Shown here piece after piece: positions 8,689-17,783 of a stretch of DNA of 64,000 nt. The notes below the pieces were generated by a model. It searched no databases. It saw nothing but the letters and a program-made list of their open reading frames with translations, and was not told the origin of the DNA. The stretch is taken from positions 248,001 through 312,000 of the forward strand of contig JADJNZ010000001.1 in NCBI GenBank assembly GCA_016714015.1, in the 5' to 3' direction. The DNA comes from Gemmatimonadota bacterium. GTDB lineage: Bacteria > Gemmatimonadota > Gemmatimonadetes > Gemmatimonadales > Gemmatimonadaceae. The translations under genes were made by a program, and so were the position numbers. Each line of letters begins with the position of its first letter. Position 1 is the stretch's first letter.

Positions 8689-9792
8689 TCAGCGCGCCGC
8701 GAGTCCGCGGACGAAGGTGTCGAGCTCGGCGTCGGTGATCGGCGCGAGGTGGGTCCCGAGTTGCGCATCGAGCTCCGCGACGAGCGCCTGCACCCAGTAG
8801 GCATTGAACACGGTCCCCGCGTGCCCGTCGGCGACGGCAGCGTGTGTGAGCGCGTCGCCCTGCGAGAGGGTGACGGTGAGGCCCCCGATCGTCTGGGCGC
8901 GGTAGTCGCGCGTGACGGTCGCGCCCGAGGTGCCCGAGGTGCTCCAGCTGCCCCAGCGTGCCGCGAAGGCGGCGCGATCATCGATGAACGCGACGCCCGG
9001 CGTGGCCGCCGCGAAGGCGCGCAGTGCGCCGTCGAACGCGTCGAGCAGGTGCCGCTGCGCCGCGAGTCCCCTCGCCTCCTTGAAGAGGTCGAAGTTGGGC
9101 GGCCAGTTGGCGTTGTCGAGGATGCCGACGAGGACGATGCGCAGCGCCGGCTGCGCGGCGCGCAGGGTGCGCACGCTCGCGAGGATGGTGTCGGTGCATT
9201 CGCGCGCGAGCCCGCGGAACGCGTCCGCATCGGCCTCGCGCGAGAGGCGTTCGAGGACCTCGCGCCGGCCGAGGTCGTTGATACCGATGCGGAAGAGCAC
9301 GAGGCCGTCGCGCCATGCCTCGGGATCGCGCGCGATATCGTGCCGCAGTTGCGCAACCTGGCCGCGCGGCCCGGTGAGGTTGGCGCAGCGCGCGCCGGAG
9401 TAGGCGACGTTCCACGCGTAGTCCTGCTTGCGGGGCGAACGGAGGCGGATGCCGACCCAAGCCGCGACGCGCGCGACGCGCGGATGCACCCCGCGCGCCC
9501 CCCACGCGCCCTGATCGATCGCGTCGCCGCGCAGGCGCTCGAGGATCTCGGTCCACTGGAAGGTGACCGCGCGCTGCGGACCACCGCGCTCGGGTGACCC
9601 GTCGGCGAAGGAGACCGAGTCGTGGAAGGCGTGGCTGTCGGAGTTGCCGAGGACGGCGAGGCGCATGCGGGTCGGGGCGGCGGGATCGGGACGGGCCTCG
9701 GGGGCGCCGCACGCTTCCGACGCGCTCACGAGCACCAGCAGCAACGGCAGCAGCAGCGCGGTCGCGCGACGGCGCGCGCGCTGCCCGCTCAC
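8689..9792 (-). CDS. SGNH/GDSL-family hydrolase, exported
   Basis: 367 residues. The GTG at 9790-9792 overlaps the preceding stop as GTGA. The N-terminus has a signal or lipoprotein-type hydrophobic segment (LLLPLLLVLVSASEACG). Block I is 'LAVLGNSDSHAFHD' with the presumptive nucleophile Ser, block III is 'FRIGINDLG', and a C-terminal 'DGHAGT' supplies the His expected in block V. SGNH enzymes are esterases or acyl-hydrolases of the periplasm. It is the last gene of the NRPS/PKS run, so it may tailor or release the product outside the cytoplasm; that link is inference from operon position. Confidence 0.8.
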   Translation of the reverse strand: MSGQRARRRATALLLPLLLVLVSASEACGAPEARPDPAAPTRMRLAVLGNSDSHAFHDSVSFADGSPERGGPQRAVTFQWTEILERLRGDAIDQGAWGARGVHPRVARVAAWVGIRLRSPRKQDYAWNVAYSGARCANLTGPRGQVAQLRHDIARDPEAWRDGLVLFRIGINDLGRREVLERLSREADADAFRGLARECTDTILASVRTLRAAQPALRIVLVGILDNANWPPNFDLFKEARGLAAQRHLLDAFDGALRAFAAATPGVAFIDDRAAFAARWGSWSTSGTSGATVTRDYRAQTIGGLTVTLSQGDALTHAAVADGHAGTVFNAYWVQALVAELDAQLGTHLAPITDAELDTFVRGLAAR

Positions 9793-10667
9793 GGGACGAG
9801 GGCGCCGAGCCACTCCGCGGTGTCCTTCACGAACGAATCCACCTGCGCGCGGGACCCGAACACATGGTCGAGGTGCGAGGCCCAGACGACCTCGAACTGC
9901 GCCGGCGTGAAGGCGGTCGGGAGCGCCTCGCGGACCTGCTCGGGCGCATTGCAATAGTGGCGGACGCCGGACGAGAGGACGAAGCGGAGCCGGCCGCCGT
10001 GGTCGCGGAAGGCGCGCGCGCGACGATCGGTCTCCTCGGGCGAGGCGACGAGCAGGCCGTAGTAGCCGGGCGGGCGGCGCAGCGGATCGACGCTGCCGCG
10101 CCAGCGGTCGATGCGGGCCTTGAGGGAGCGCCCGGTGAGGAAGTTCCCCCACGCGCGCCCGCTCGTGAGCGACCGCGCCCACTCGCGACGCAGGAAGCCG
10201 CTCGTGCGGTGGACCGTCGGATCGAAGAGCACCGCCGCATGCACGCGCGGATCGTCGCTGCCGGCGTGCAGCGCGTTGTCGGCGCCGGAGCAGAAGCCGA
10301 CGAAGGCGATGCGACCCGCCCACTTGCCGTCCTTGTCGCGCGCGCAGGCGAGGTCCACCGCGTCGCGGATGTCGGCGGTGACGGCCGCCTCGAGCGAGGG
10401 CTCGGTGGGCCGCCCGCTGTCCCCGATGCCGGAGAGGTCGAAGCGCAGCACGGGGTGCCCGCGCGCCGCGAGCGCGCGCGCGAGATGCACCGCCACGCGC
10501 GACGGCCCGATGCGATGCAGGATGCCGGCGCCGAGGATGATGACGGGGATCGCCGTCGCACCGCCCTTGGGTTCGGTCCAGATGCCGAGGAGCCCGCCGT
10601 TGCGCCCGAACATCACGGCGCGCTCACGATAGGCGCTCACCACGGGGTTGCTCGCGGGCGTCGTCAT
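9789..10667 (-). CDS. Alpha/beta hydrolase with Cys in the nucleophile elbow
   Basis: 292 residues. Its ATG overlaps the upstream hydrolase stop as ATGA. The fold is an alpha/beta hydrolase: 'VIILGAGILHRIGPSR', 'LRFDLSGIGDSG', an elbow 'FVGFCSGADNA' and a C-terminal 'SHLDHVFG' holding the likely His. The elbow has Cys where most members have Ser (G-F-C-S-G), as in dienelactone hydrolases. I recall the exosortase-associated 'hydrolase 1' group having a similar elbow; no exosortase is seen here. It lies downstream of an NRPS that lacks a thioesterase domain, so a role in chain release or editing is possible. Confidence 0.8.
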   Translation of the reverse strand: MTTPASNPVVSAYRERAVMFGRNGGLLGIWTEPKGGATAIPVIILGAGILHRIGPSRVAVHLARALAARGHPVLRFDLSGIGDSGRPTEPSLEAAVTADIRDAVDLACARDKDGKWAGRIAFVGFCSGADNALHAGSDDPRVHAAVLFDPTVHRTSGFLRREWARSLTSGRAWGNFLTGRSLKARIDRWRGSVDPLRRPPGYYGLLVASPEETDRRARAFRDHGGRLRFVLSSGVRHYCNAPEQVREALPTAFTPAQFEVVWASHLDHVFGSRAQVDSFVKDTAEWLGALVP

Positions 10668-11377
10668 TCGCCGAGGGCCTTCACGAGGCGTCCGAGGAGT
10701 TCGGTGGGGACGGCCCCCGCGCCGAAGTCGTGCTCCTCGATCCAGCAGGTGGGGGACCCTTCGACCGAGACGACCTCCTCGACCGCGGCGCGCAGCGGCT
10801 CGGGGACGCCGTGCCCATGCTCCGACATCGCGAGGTGCATCCGCACGCGGCCGGTCGCCGCCGTGTGCACGGTGAGCGCATCGAGCTCCGCGCGCAGCCG
10901 CGAGTCGGGGACGTCGGTGTAGGGCGTCCGGTCGATCTTGGTGGGCGTCTGCACTTCGGTCGTGACGATCGGCGGGTCCCAGAGGATCACGTGCTCGATC
11001 CCGCGCGGCCGCCGTGCGGCGACCTCAGCGGCGATGGCCGCGCCGGCGCGGAGGCCGATGAGCGAGACGCGCGTCGAGCCCGACAGCCCACCCACCTCCT
11101 CGATCGCCTCCTCGACGTCGCGGATCCACTGCGCGAGCGTGAGCCCCTGCCCGATGTCCCCCCAGCTGTCGCCGGTGCCCGAGTAGTCGAAGCGGAGGAC
11201 GTCGTAGCCCGCCTCGGCGAGGCGATTGGAGAGGATGCGCAGCGTGCGGTGCGCGCGCAGGTGCTCCCAGCCGATGGGGCTGAGGATCACCACCGCCATG
11301 CGACGACGCGGGGCGTGCCCCTCCTCGTAGAGCCCGAAGAGCTGCTTGTCGCGCGCGCCGAAGTGGATGGGGAGCAC
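10664..11377 (-). CDS. Alpha/beta hydrolase-like protein lacking the catalytic Ser
   Basis: 237 residues from a GTG at 11377, two bases after the NRPS stop. Alpha/beta hydrolase features are present ('VVILSPIGWEHLRAHRTL', 'LRFDYSGTGDSWGD', 'HDFGAG' near the end). The elbow, however, reads 'LIGLRAGAAIA', with Arg in place of the nucleophile. It is therefore probably not a serine hydrolase and may be a structural partner of the Cys-elbow hydrolase that follows (ATGA overlap). Such paired hydrolases are known beside exosortase systems and some assembly lines; here the pairing with NRPS genes is what the sequence shows. Confidence 0.75.
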   Translation of the reverse strand: MLPIHFGARDKQLFGLYEEGHAPRRRMAVVILSPIGWEHLRAHRTLRILSNRLAEAGYDVLRFDYSGTGDSWGDIGQGLTLAQWIRDVEEAIEEVGGLSGSTRVSLIGLRAGAAIAAEVAARRPRGIEHVILWDPPIVTTEVQTPTKIDRTPYTDVPDSRLRAELDALTVHTAATGRVRMHLAMSEHGHGVPEPLRAAVEEVVSVEGSPTCWIEEHDFGAGAVPTELLGRLVKALGE

Positions 11378-11379
11378 GG

Positions 11380-14300
11380 CTACTCGGCCAACTGCGCGAG
11401 GGTGGAGAAGAAGAAGCGGCGCGGGTCGATGCGACGCCCGGTGCGCTGCTCCACCGCGGCGACCGCCTGGAGCGAGAGGAGCGAGTAGCCGCCGAGCTCG
11501 AAGAAGTTGTCGTGGCGGCCGACCTGCGGGAGATCGAGCAGGCGGCGCCATTCGATCGCGATCGCCTCCTCCATGGTCCCCTGCGGCGGCGCGAACTCCG
11601 TGCGATCCGTCGCGGCGGTGCGCGTCGGATCGGGGAGACGGCGGCGGTCGACCTTCCCGTTCAGGGTCAGCGGCATCTCGGTCACGGGGACGAGGATGGC
11701 AGGGACCATGAAGGCGGGGAGGCGAGTGCGCAACTCCCGGCGCAGCTCCGATGAGGTCGGCGGGTCATCGAGCCCGTCCTCGAAGAGCACCCAGCCGATG
11801 AGTCGGCGGTCGGCGACCTCGCCGCGCGCGTCCACGGTCGCCTGGCGGATGCCGGGGAGCGACTCGAGCACGCGTTCGACCTCGGCGAGCTCGATGCGGT
11901 GTCCGTGGACCTTCACCTGCGTGTCCACGCGCCCGAGGAAGGCGAGCGTGCCGTCGGCGCGCCAGCGCCCGACATCGCCGGTGCGATACATCCGCGCGCC
12001 CGGCACGTCGGAGAACGGGTCATGCACGAAGCGCGCGTCGGTGAGCTCGAGCCGGTTCCAGTAGCCGAGGGCGACGCCAGCGCCGCCGATCCAGACCTCG
12101 CCCGGCATCCCCTGCGGGACGGGGCGGCGCTGGTCGTCGAGGACGTAGACGTTGGTGTTGAGGATCGGCCGGCCGATGGGGATCGGCCCCTCGCGGTCCA
12201 CCACGCGATGTGCGGTGGACCAGACGGTCGTCTCGGTGGGCCCGTACATGTTCCAGAGCGTGTCGCAGCGCTCGAGCAGGCCGTCGGCGACGGCGCGCGG
12301 AAGGTCCTCGCCGCCGGCGAGCGCGACGCGGAGCCGGCCCGGCCAGCCGTCGTCCAGCAGCAGTCGCCAGGTCGCCGGGGTCGCCTGCATGACGGTGACG
12401 GCGTTCGAGCGCATGCGCTGCGCGAGCGCGGGCGCGTTGAGCGTCTCGTCCGACGAGGCGATCACGACGCGCCCGCCACTCACGAGCGGGAGGAGCAGCT
12501 CGAGGAGCGAGATGTCGAAGGCGATCGTCGTGACCGCGAGCAGCACGTCGTCGGGGGTGAGGTGCAGGAGGTCCTGCATCCCGGCGAGGAAGTTGGTGAG
12601 CGCGCCGTGCGTGACGGCGACGGCCTTGGGCTGACCGGTGGAGCCGGAGGTGTAGAGCCGGTAGGCGACGTCGGTGACGTGCGGATGCGCCTCGCCGGCG
12701 GCGCTCGACGACATCATGAGGTCGTCCTTGAGCAGCGGCCGCAGGCCGATCTCCTCGGCGAGGCCGCGGGTGCCGGCATCGACGATGGCGAGCTGCGCCC
12801 CGCCGTCCTCGGCCATGAAGCGGAGCCGTTCGACGGGGTAGCTCGCGTCGAAGGGGAGATAGCTCGCGCCGGCGCGGAGGATCCCGAGGAGCAGCGCCGG
12901 CAGGTGCCGGTCGCGCTCGACGAGCATCACCACCGGATCGCCCGGGCGCAGGCCGCGCGCGCGGAGTGCGGCGGCGACCGCACCGGCGCGGGTCCAGAGT
13001 TCGCCGTAGCGCACCGCCCCGTTGGGGTCCTCCACCGCCACGCGCTGCGGCGCGCGATAGGCGTGTGACTCGATGTCGGAGAGGAACGAATCGAGCGACT
13101 CGAGGTCGCGCTGCGGCCCGCGCCGGCCGCGGGTCTCGGCCTCCGCCTCCGCCGCGTCGAGGAGCGGCAGGTCGCGGAGCGGCGTGTCGGGGGCCGCGAC
13201 GGCGGCGACGATGAGCCGCACGAAGGCGCGCGCGAGCGTCTCGACCGACCGCCCGTCGTACAGGTCGGTGCGCATGTCGATGCCGGAGTCCAGGCGGTCA
13301 TGGTACTCGCGCATCCACATGCTGATGTCGAACGTCGTCGCGTGGATCGGATGGTTGATCGACCGCACGCGGACGTTGCCCCACATCCCGGGCCGGTCGG
13401 CGGCGTACTGGTGCGTGAGGAGCGTCTGGAAGATCGGCGTGCGGCTGGGATCGCGGCGCGCGAGGCGGCGCACGAGCCATTCGAACGGCGTGTCCTGGTG
13501 GTCGAGCGCCGCGATGGTGCGGTCGGCGACCTGCCGCATCAGCTCGCGGAAGGTCATCGTCGGCGTCGGATGCGCGCGGATCGCCATCGTGTTCACGAAG
13601 AATCCGACCACCTCGTCGAAGCGCGGCTCGTGGCGTCCCTGCACCGGCACGCCGACGATGAGGTCGTCCTGTCCGGTGAATCGATGGAGCATCGCCGTCC
13701 AGGCGGCGAGGACGACGCTGAACACGGTCGCATGCGACGCCTTCGCGAGCGCGCGGAGGCGAGCGAGGTCGGCATCGCGCAGCTCGAAGTGCACGCGCAT
13801 GCCGCCGTACCCCACCTCGGCGGGACGCGGACGGTCGCCGACCAGCTCGAGGTCGGGGATCGGCGCGGCGAGGGCCTCGCCCCAGAAGCGCTCGCTCTCG
13901 CGCGCGCGGTCGCCGGAGACGCGCTCCCGCTGCGACTGCACGTAGTCGCCGTAGCCGGCCGTGAGTGCGGGGAGCACCGGCGCACGGCCCTCGAGCCGCG
14001 CGGCGTAGCACTCGGCGATGTCGCGGTAGCAGATGTCGAACCCCCACCCATCCCAGATCGCGTGATGGATGAGGATGTTGAACACATGCAACTCATCGCT
14101 CACGCGCAACATGGTGAAGCGGATGAGCGGTGGCTGGTCGAGCGGGATGGAGGTGCGTCCCGCATCGGCGACCCAGGTGAGGAGCGCGGCGGGGTCGTTC
14201 GGGTCGGCGAGGACATCCGCCGCCTCGAGCTCGTCGTACGAGAAGACGGTCTCGGCGGCATAGTCGAGGAAGGGGCGGCCGGCCTCGGTGCGCAGGTGCA

Positions 14301-14640
14301 CGCGCCCGAGATCGTGGCGCTCGACGAACTCGCGCACCGCGGCCTTGAAGAGGTCGGGACGGAGCGGGCCTTCGAGCCGCACGGCGCCCTGCAGCACCCA
14401 TCCGGTGAGCCCGGGCTGGAGGCGATCGAGGTACCAGAGCCGCTCGAGCTGCCCCGAGACCTCCACGCCCCACCGCCCCGCGCGCCGCAGCTCGGCGACG
14501 AGCGCCGGCTTGTGCTCCTTCAGGAGGCGCACCTCCTCCGGCGTGAGCGCGCCCTTCGGCGCGCGCACCTTCAGCTCGTCCCCTTCGACGCGCAGGCCGA
14601 CGCCGCGATCGTGCAGCCGCGCGAGGAGGTCGCGGATCAT
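11380..14640 (-). CDS. NRPS module, TubC-type docking domain-C-A-T
   Basis: 1086 residues. Residues 1-55 ('LLARLHDRGVGLRVEG', 'APKGALTPEEVRLLKEHK') form a TubC-type N-terminal docking domain. The condensation domain has 'ILIHHAIWDGWG' (about 193). The adenylation domain shows 'LYTSGSTGQPKAV' (about 660), 'NMYGPTETTVWS' (about 800), 'RTGDVGRW' and 'NGKVDRR'. The carrier domain carries 'ELGGYSLLSLQ' (about 1050). By eye the binding-pocket code is DILQAAMVWK, near codes reported for Gly; low certainty. The protein stops right after the carrier with no thioesterase, so this looks like the last module, with release in trans. Its ATG shares one base with the previous stop (TGATG). Confidence 0.93.
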   Translation of the reverse strand: MIRDLLARLHDRGVGLRVEGDELKVRAPKGALTPEEVRLLKEHKPALVAELRRAGRWGVEVSGQLERLWYLDRLQPGLTGWVLQGAVRLEGPLRPDLFKAAVREFVERHDLGRVHLRTEAGRPFLDYAAETVFSYDELEAADVLADPNDPAALLTWVADAGRTSIPLDQPPLIRFTMLRVSDELHVFNILIHHAIWDGWGFDICYRDIAECYAARLEGRAPVLPALTAGYGDYVQSQRERVSGDRARESERFWGEALAAPIPDLELVGDRPRPAEVGYGGMRVHFELRDADLARLRALAKASHATVFSVVLAAWTAMLHRFTGQDDLIVGVPVQGRHEPRFDEVVGFFVNTMAIRAHPTPTMTFRELMRQVADRTIAALDHQDTPFEWLVRRLARRDPSRTPIFQTLLTHQYAADRPGMWGNVRVRSINHPIHATTFDISMWMREYHDRLDSGIDMRTDLYDGRSVETLARAFVRLIVAAVAAPDTPLRDLPLLDAAEAEAETRGRRGPQRDLESLDSFLSDIESHAYRAPQRVAVEDPNGAVRYGELWTRAGAVAAALRARGLRPGDPVVMLVERDRHLPALLLGILRAGASYLPFDASYPVERLRFMAEDGGAQLAIVDAGTRGLAEEIGLRPLLKDDLMMSSSAAGEAHPHVTDVAYRLYTSGSTGQPKAVAVTHGALTNFLAGMQDLLHLTPDDVLLAVTTIAFDISLLELLLPLVSGGRVVIASSDETLNAPALAQRMRSNAVTVMQATPATWRLLLDDGWPGRLRVALAGGEDLPRAVADGLLERCDTLWNMYGPTETTVWSTAHRVVDREGPIPIGRPILNTNVYVLDDQRRPVPQGMPGEVWIGGAGVALGYWNRLELTDARFVHDPFSDVPGARMYRTGDVGRWRADGTLAFLGRVDTQVKVHGHRIELAEVERVLESLPGIRQATVDARGEVADRRLIGWVLFEDGLDDPPTSSELRRELRTRLPAFMVPAILVPVTEMPLTLNGKVDRRRLPDPTRTAATDRTEFAPPQGTMEEAIAIEWRRLLDLPQVGRHDNFFELGGYSLLSLQAVAAVEQRTGRRIDPRRFFFSTLAQLAE

Positions 14641-17600
14641 CACAGGCTCAGCTCCTCGTACGAGGCGCCGCTGACACGCGACTGCGGGATGGCCTGCACG
14701 AAGTCCTCGAGCCGGCTCTGCTCGAAGAGGCGCCGCAGGCCGATCGTCACGCCGAGCTGGTGCTCGAGGCGCGAGATCACGCGGCCGACGAGGATCGAGT
14801 GCCCGCCGAGCGCGAAGAAGTCGGCGGAGCGGCGCGTGACGGGCGCGCCGAGCACCTCCGTCCAGACGCGGGCGACGAGCCGCTCGCGCTCCGACCACTC
14901 GGCCGGATCATCGGGCGTGTCCTCGACGGTCATCGGCGAGGGGAGAGCCGCGCGGTCGAGCTTGCCGTTGGGCGTGAGCGGCATGGCGGCGAGCGTGACG
15001 AGATGCTGCGGCACCATGTAGGACGGCAGCAGCGCGCGGAGCCGGCGAAGCATCGCCTCGGCATCGACCGCGCGTCCGGCCGCGGGCACCACGTAGGCGG
15101 CGATGCGCGCGTCGCCCTGTCCGTCATCCCAGAGACGCGCGCCGGCGACCGCGACCTCGGGCATCGCCGCGAGGACGGACTCCACCTCGCCGAGCTCCAC
15201 GCGGAAGCCGCGGATCTTCACCTGCGCGTCGGCGCGCCCGAGGAAGACGAGCGTGCCGTCGGGGCGCCAGGCGGCGAGATCGCCGGTGCGGTACATGCGC
15301 GCACCCTGCGCGAGCGGATGCGCGACGAACCGTTCGGCGGTGAGCTCCGGCCGCGCGTGGTAGCCGCGCGCGACGCCGTCGCCGCCGATGAGGAGCTCGC
15401 CCGGTACGCCGACCGGCACGCGGCGGTCGCGCGCATCGACGATCTCGACCTGCGTGCGCGCGATGGGACGCCCGATGGGGACCACCGACTCGACGGCGGT
15501 GATCTCCTGCAGCGTGGACCAGATGGTCGTCTCGGTGGGTCCGAAGACGTTCCAGAGTCGCGCGACACCGCGGTGCAGGCGCGCGGCGAGCTCGGCGGGG
15601 AGCGCCTCGCCGCCGCAGAGCGCCTTGAGGCCGGCGGGGGGGACCCAGCCGTCGTCGAGGAGCATGCGATAGGTCGAGGGCGTCGCCTGCATGAGCGTGA
15701 TGCCCTGCGCGGCGATCGCGTCGGCCAATGCGCGCGGGTCGCGCGCGGTGGTGCGGTCCACGACGAAGACGCTCGCGCCGGTGACGAGCGGCAGGAGCAG
15801 TTCGAGCGCGGCGATGTCGAACGAGAGCGTGGTGAGCGCGAGGACCCGGTCACTCGGCCCGATGGGCAGCGCCGCGGCCATGGCGGCGAGGAAGTTCGTC
15901 ACCGCCGCATGCGGGACGAGCACGCCCTTGGGTCGGCCGGTGGAGCCGGAGGTGTGGATCAGGTACGCGATGTCCGCGGCGACGAGGGCGTCGTTCGCGC
16001 CCGCTGTCGCGCCCGCGGCCGCGCTGGCGCGCGCGCCGGTCGGGAGCGCGGCGAGGTCGAGCACGGCGGTGCCCGGCGGCGCGAACTCGGGGAGCGCGCC
16101 CTCGACGAGCCAGACGCGCGGCGCCGCATCCTCGAGCATGAAGCGCACGCGGTCGCGCGGATACTCGGGGTCGATCGGCACGTAGGTCGCGCCGGCGGCG
16201 AGCGTGGCGAGCAGCGCCACGGGGAGCGAGCGCGACCGCGAGACGGAGAGCGCGACGCGGTCGCCGGGCGCGACGCCAGCGCGCTGGAGCTCCTCACCGA
16301 GCGCGCGCGCCTGCGCGACGAGCCCGGCGTAGGTGAGCGTGCCCGCGGCGTCGCGCACGGCGATGGCCGTCGGCGATGCGGCGGCGGTGCGCAGGATCCA
16401 CTCGTGCACCGTCGCCGGTGGCGCGGCGGCGAGCGACGGGCCCTGCCATTCCCCGTCGAGCCGGGCGCGCGTGGCCGGCGGGATCGCGTCGAGCGCGGCG
16501 GCGGGGCGGTCGGCATCGGCGACCATCGACGCGAGGAGCGCGACGTAGCCGGCGAGCCACTCGCGCACGAGCGCCTCGCTGAAGCAGTGCGCGTTGTACT
16601 GGCACTCGATGACGAGCGGCCGCCCCTCGTGCTGCACGAGGTTGAGGAAGAGCTCGAAGTACTCGGCGACGCGCGGGATGGTGCGCACCTCGCCGCGCAG
16701 CGCGGTGCCGGCGAGCAGGGTATCGAGCTTGAGCCCCTGGTCGACGTTGAACATCACGGGCGTCACGGGGATGCGGCCGGGGACGCGCGGGAGCGCGACG
16801 GTCCGGAGCAGGCGGCCGAGCGTGAAGCGCGCATGCTCCTGCACGTCGAGGAGGCGCGTCCCCGCGCGGCGCACGAGCGCGCCGACGGACTCCTGCGCAT
16901 CGACGTAGAGGCGCACGGGCAGGACGTTCACGCAGTGCCCGACGAGTCCCGGCATGCCGAGCGTCGCCTGGCCGGCGGAGGGGAGCGCGAGCACCACGTC
17001 ATCCTCGCCGCAGAGGCGGCTGACGGTGGCGGCGGCGGCGGCGAGCATCGCCGCGACGAAGGTCACCTGCTGCCTCGCCGCGAAGCGCCGCACCTCGGCG
17101 ACGAGCGCGGGATCGACGTCGACGTCCACGCGCGCGGCGCGGTAGTCGCGCACGGGGCCGCGCGCGCGCTCGGCGGGGAGCTCCATCCGCGGCACCGAGC
17201 CCTCGAACTGCCGGCGCCAGAACTGCTCCGTCTCGGGCGCGATGGGCGCGCGGTCGCGCTGGGCGTAGTCGATGAAGCGCGGCGCGTCCCCGAGCGCGGC
17301 GGCGGGATCGCGATAGAGCGTGAGCAGTTCCTGCACGAGCACGCCGAGCGACCAGCCGTCGCAGGCGAGATGATGCGCGAGGAGGACGAGCTCGGTGCGG
17401 TCCGCGGGGCCGTCGAGGAGGATGGCGCGGAAGAGCGGCCCCTCGTCGAGGTCGAACGCCTCCACGGGCGCGGCGGCGCGACGCTCCACCCGGAGCGGCC
17501 GGTCCCAGACGAAGAACGCCTCGTCGTCCTTGCTGAAGGTCATCCGCAGCGACTCGTGCCGGCGATGCACGGCCTCGAGCGCCGCGATGAGGCGCGCCTG

Positions 17601-17783
17601 GTCCACCGCGCCGTGCAGCGTGAGCTGCGTCCCTTCGTTGTACGCGAGGTTGGCGTCGTCGCCGAGGCGGGCGACGGCGAGGACCTCGCGCTGGGCGTCG
17701 GTGGTGGGGGCGGACGCGACGAGCGCGCCGCCGGCGAACGGATCGAGCGGGGTGCTCGCGCGCTTCGACCTCGGATCCGCCAT
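14640..17783 (-). CDS. NRPS module, C-A-T
   Basis: 1047 residues. The condensation domain has 'LLAHHLACDGWSLG' (about 137), with an intact HHxxxDG. The adenylation domain has 'LIHTSGSTGRPKGV' (about 610), 'NVFGPTETTIWS' (about 750), 'RTGDLAAW', 'GRADAQVKIRGFRVEL' and 'NGKLDRA'. The carrier domain has 'ALGGHSILVG' (about 996). The pocket code read by eye is DILQACVIWK, again most like Gly-type codes; low certainty. The C-terminal tail ends 'YEELSL', a short acidic motif of the kind recognised by beta-hairpin (TubC-like) docking domains such as the one that starts the next protein. It is coupled to its neighbours by TGATG on both sides. Confidence 0.93.
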   Translation of the reverse strand: MADPRSKRASTPLDPFAGGALVASAPTTDAQREVLAVARLGDDANLAYNEGTQLTLHGAVDQARLIAALEAVHRRHESLRMTFSKDDEAFFVWDRPLRVERRAAAPVEAFDLDEGPLFRAILLDGPADRTELVLLAHHLACDGWSLGVLVQELLTLYRDPAAALGDAPRFIDYAQRDRAPIAPETEQFWRRQFEGSVPRMELPAERARGPVRDYRAARVDVDVDPALVAEVRRFAARQQVTFVAAMLAAAAATVSRLCGEDDVVLALPSAGQATLGMPGLVGHCVNVLPVRLYVDAQESVGALVRRAGTRLLDVQEHARFTLGRLLRTVALPRVPGRIPVTPVMFNVDQGLKLDTLLAGTALRGEVRTIPRVAEYFELFLNLVQHEGRPLVIECQYNAHCFSEALVREWLAGYVALLASMVADADRPAAALDAIPPATRARLDGEWQGPSLAAAPPATVHEWILRTAAASPTAIAVRDAAGTLTYAGLVAQARALGEELQRAGVAPGDRVALSVSRSRSLPVALLATLAAGATYVPIDPEYPRDRVRFMLEDAAPRVWLVEGALPEFAPPGTAVLDLAALPTGARASAAAGATAGANDALVAADIAYLIHTSGSTGRPKGVLVPHAAVTNFLAAMAAALPIGPSDRVLALTTLSFDIAALELLLPLVTGASVFVVDRTTARDPRALADAIAAQGITLMQATPSTYRMLLDDGWVPPAGLKALCGGEALPAELAARLHRGVARLWNVFGPTETTIWSTLQEITAVESVVPIGRPIARTQVEIVDARDRRVPVGVPGELLIGGDGVARGYHARPELTAERFVAHPLAQGARMYRTGDLAAWRPDGTLVFLGRADAQVKIRGFRVELGEVESVLAAMPEVAVAGARLWDDGQGDARIAAYVVPAAGRAVDAEAMLRRLRALLPSYMVPQHLVTLAAMPLTPNGKLDRAALPSPMTVEDTPDDPAEWSERERLVARVWTEVLGAPVTRRSADFFALGGHSILVGRVISRLEHQLGVTIGLRRLFEQSRLEDFVQAIPQSRVSGASYEELSL

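Noticed and set aside
9789..11377. Exosortase/PEP-CTERM locus suggested by the paired hydrolases
   Set aside because: No exosortase, PEP-CTERM tail or polysaccharide gene is present. Only the hydrolase similarity remains, and that is from memory.
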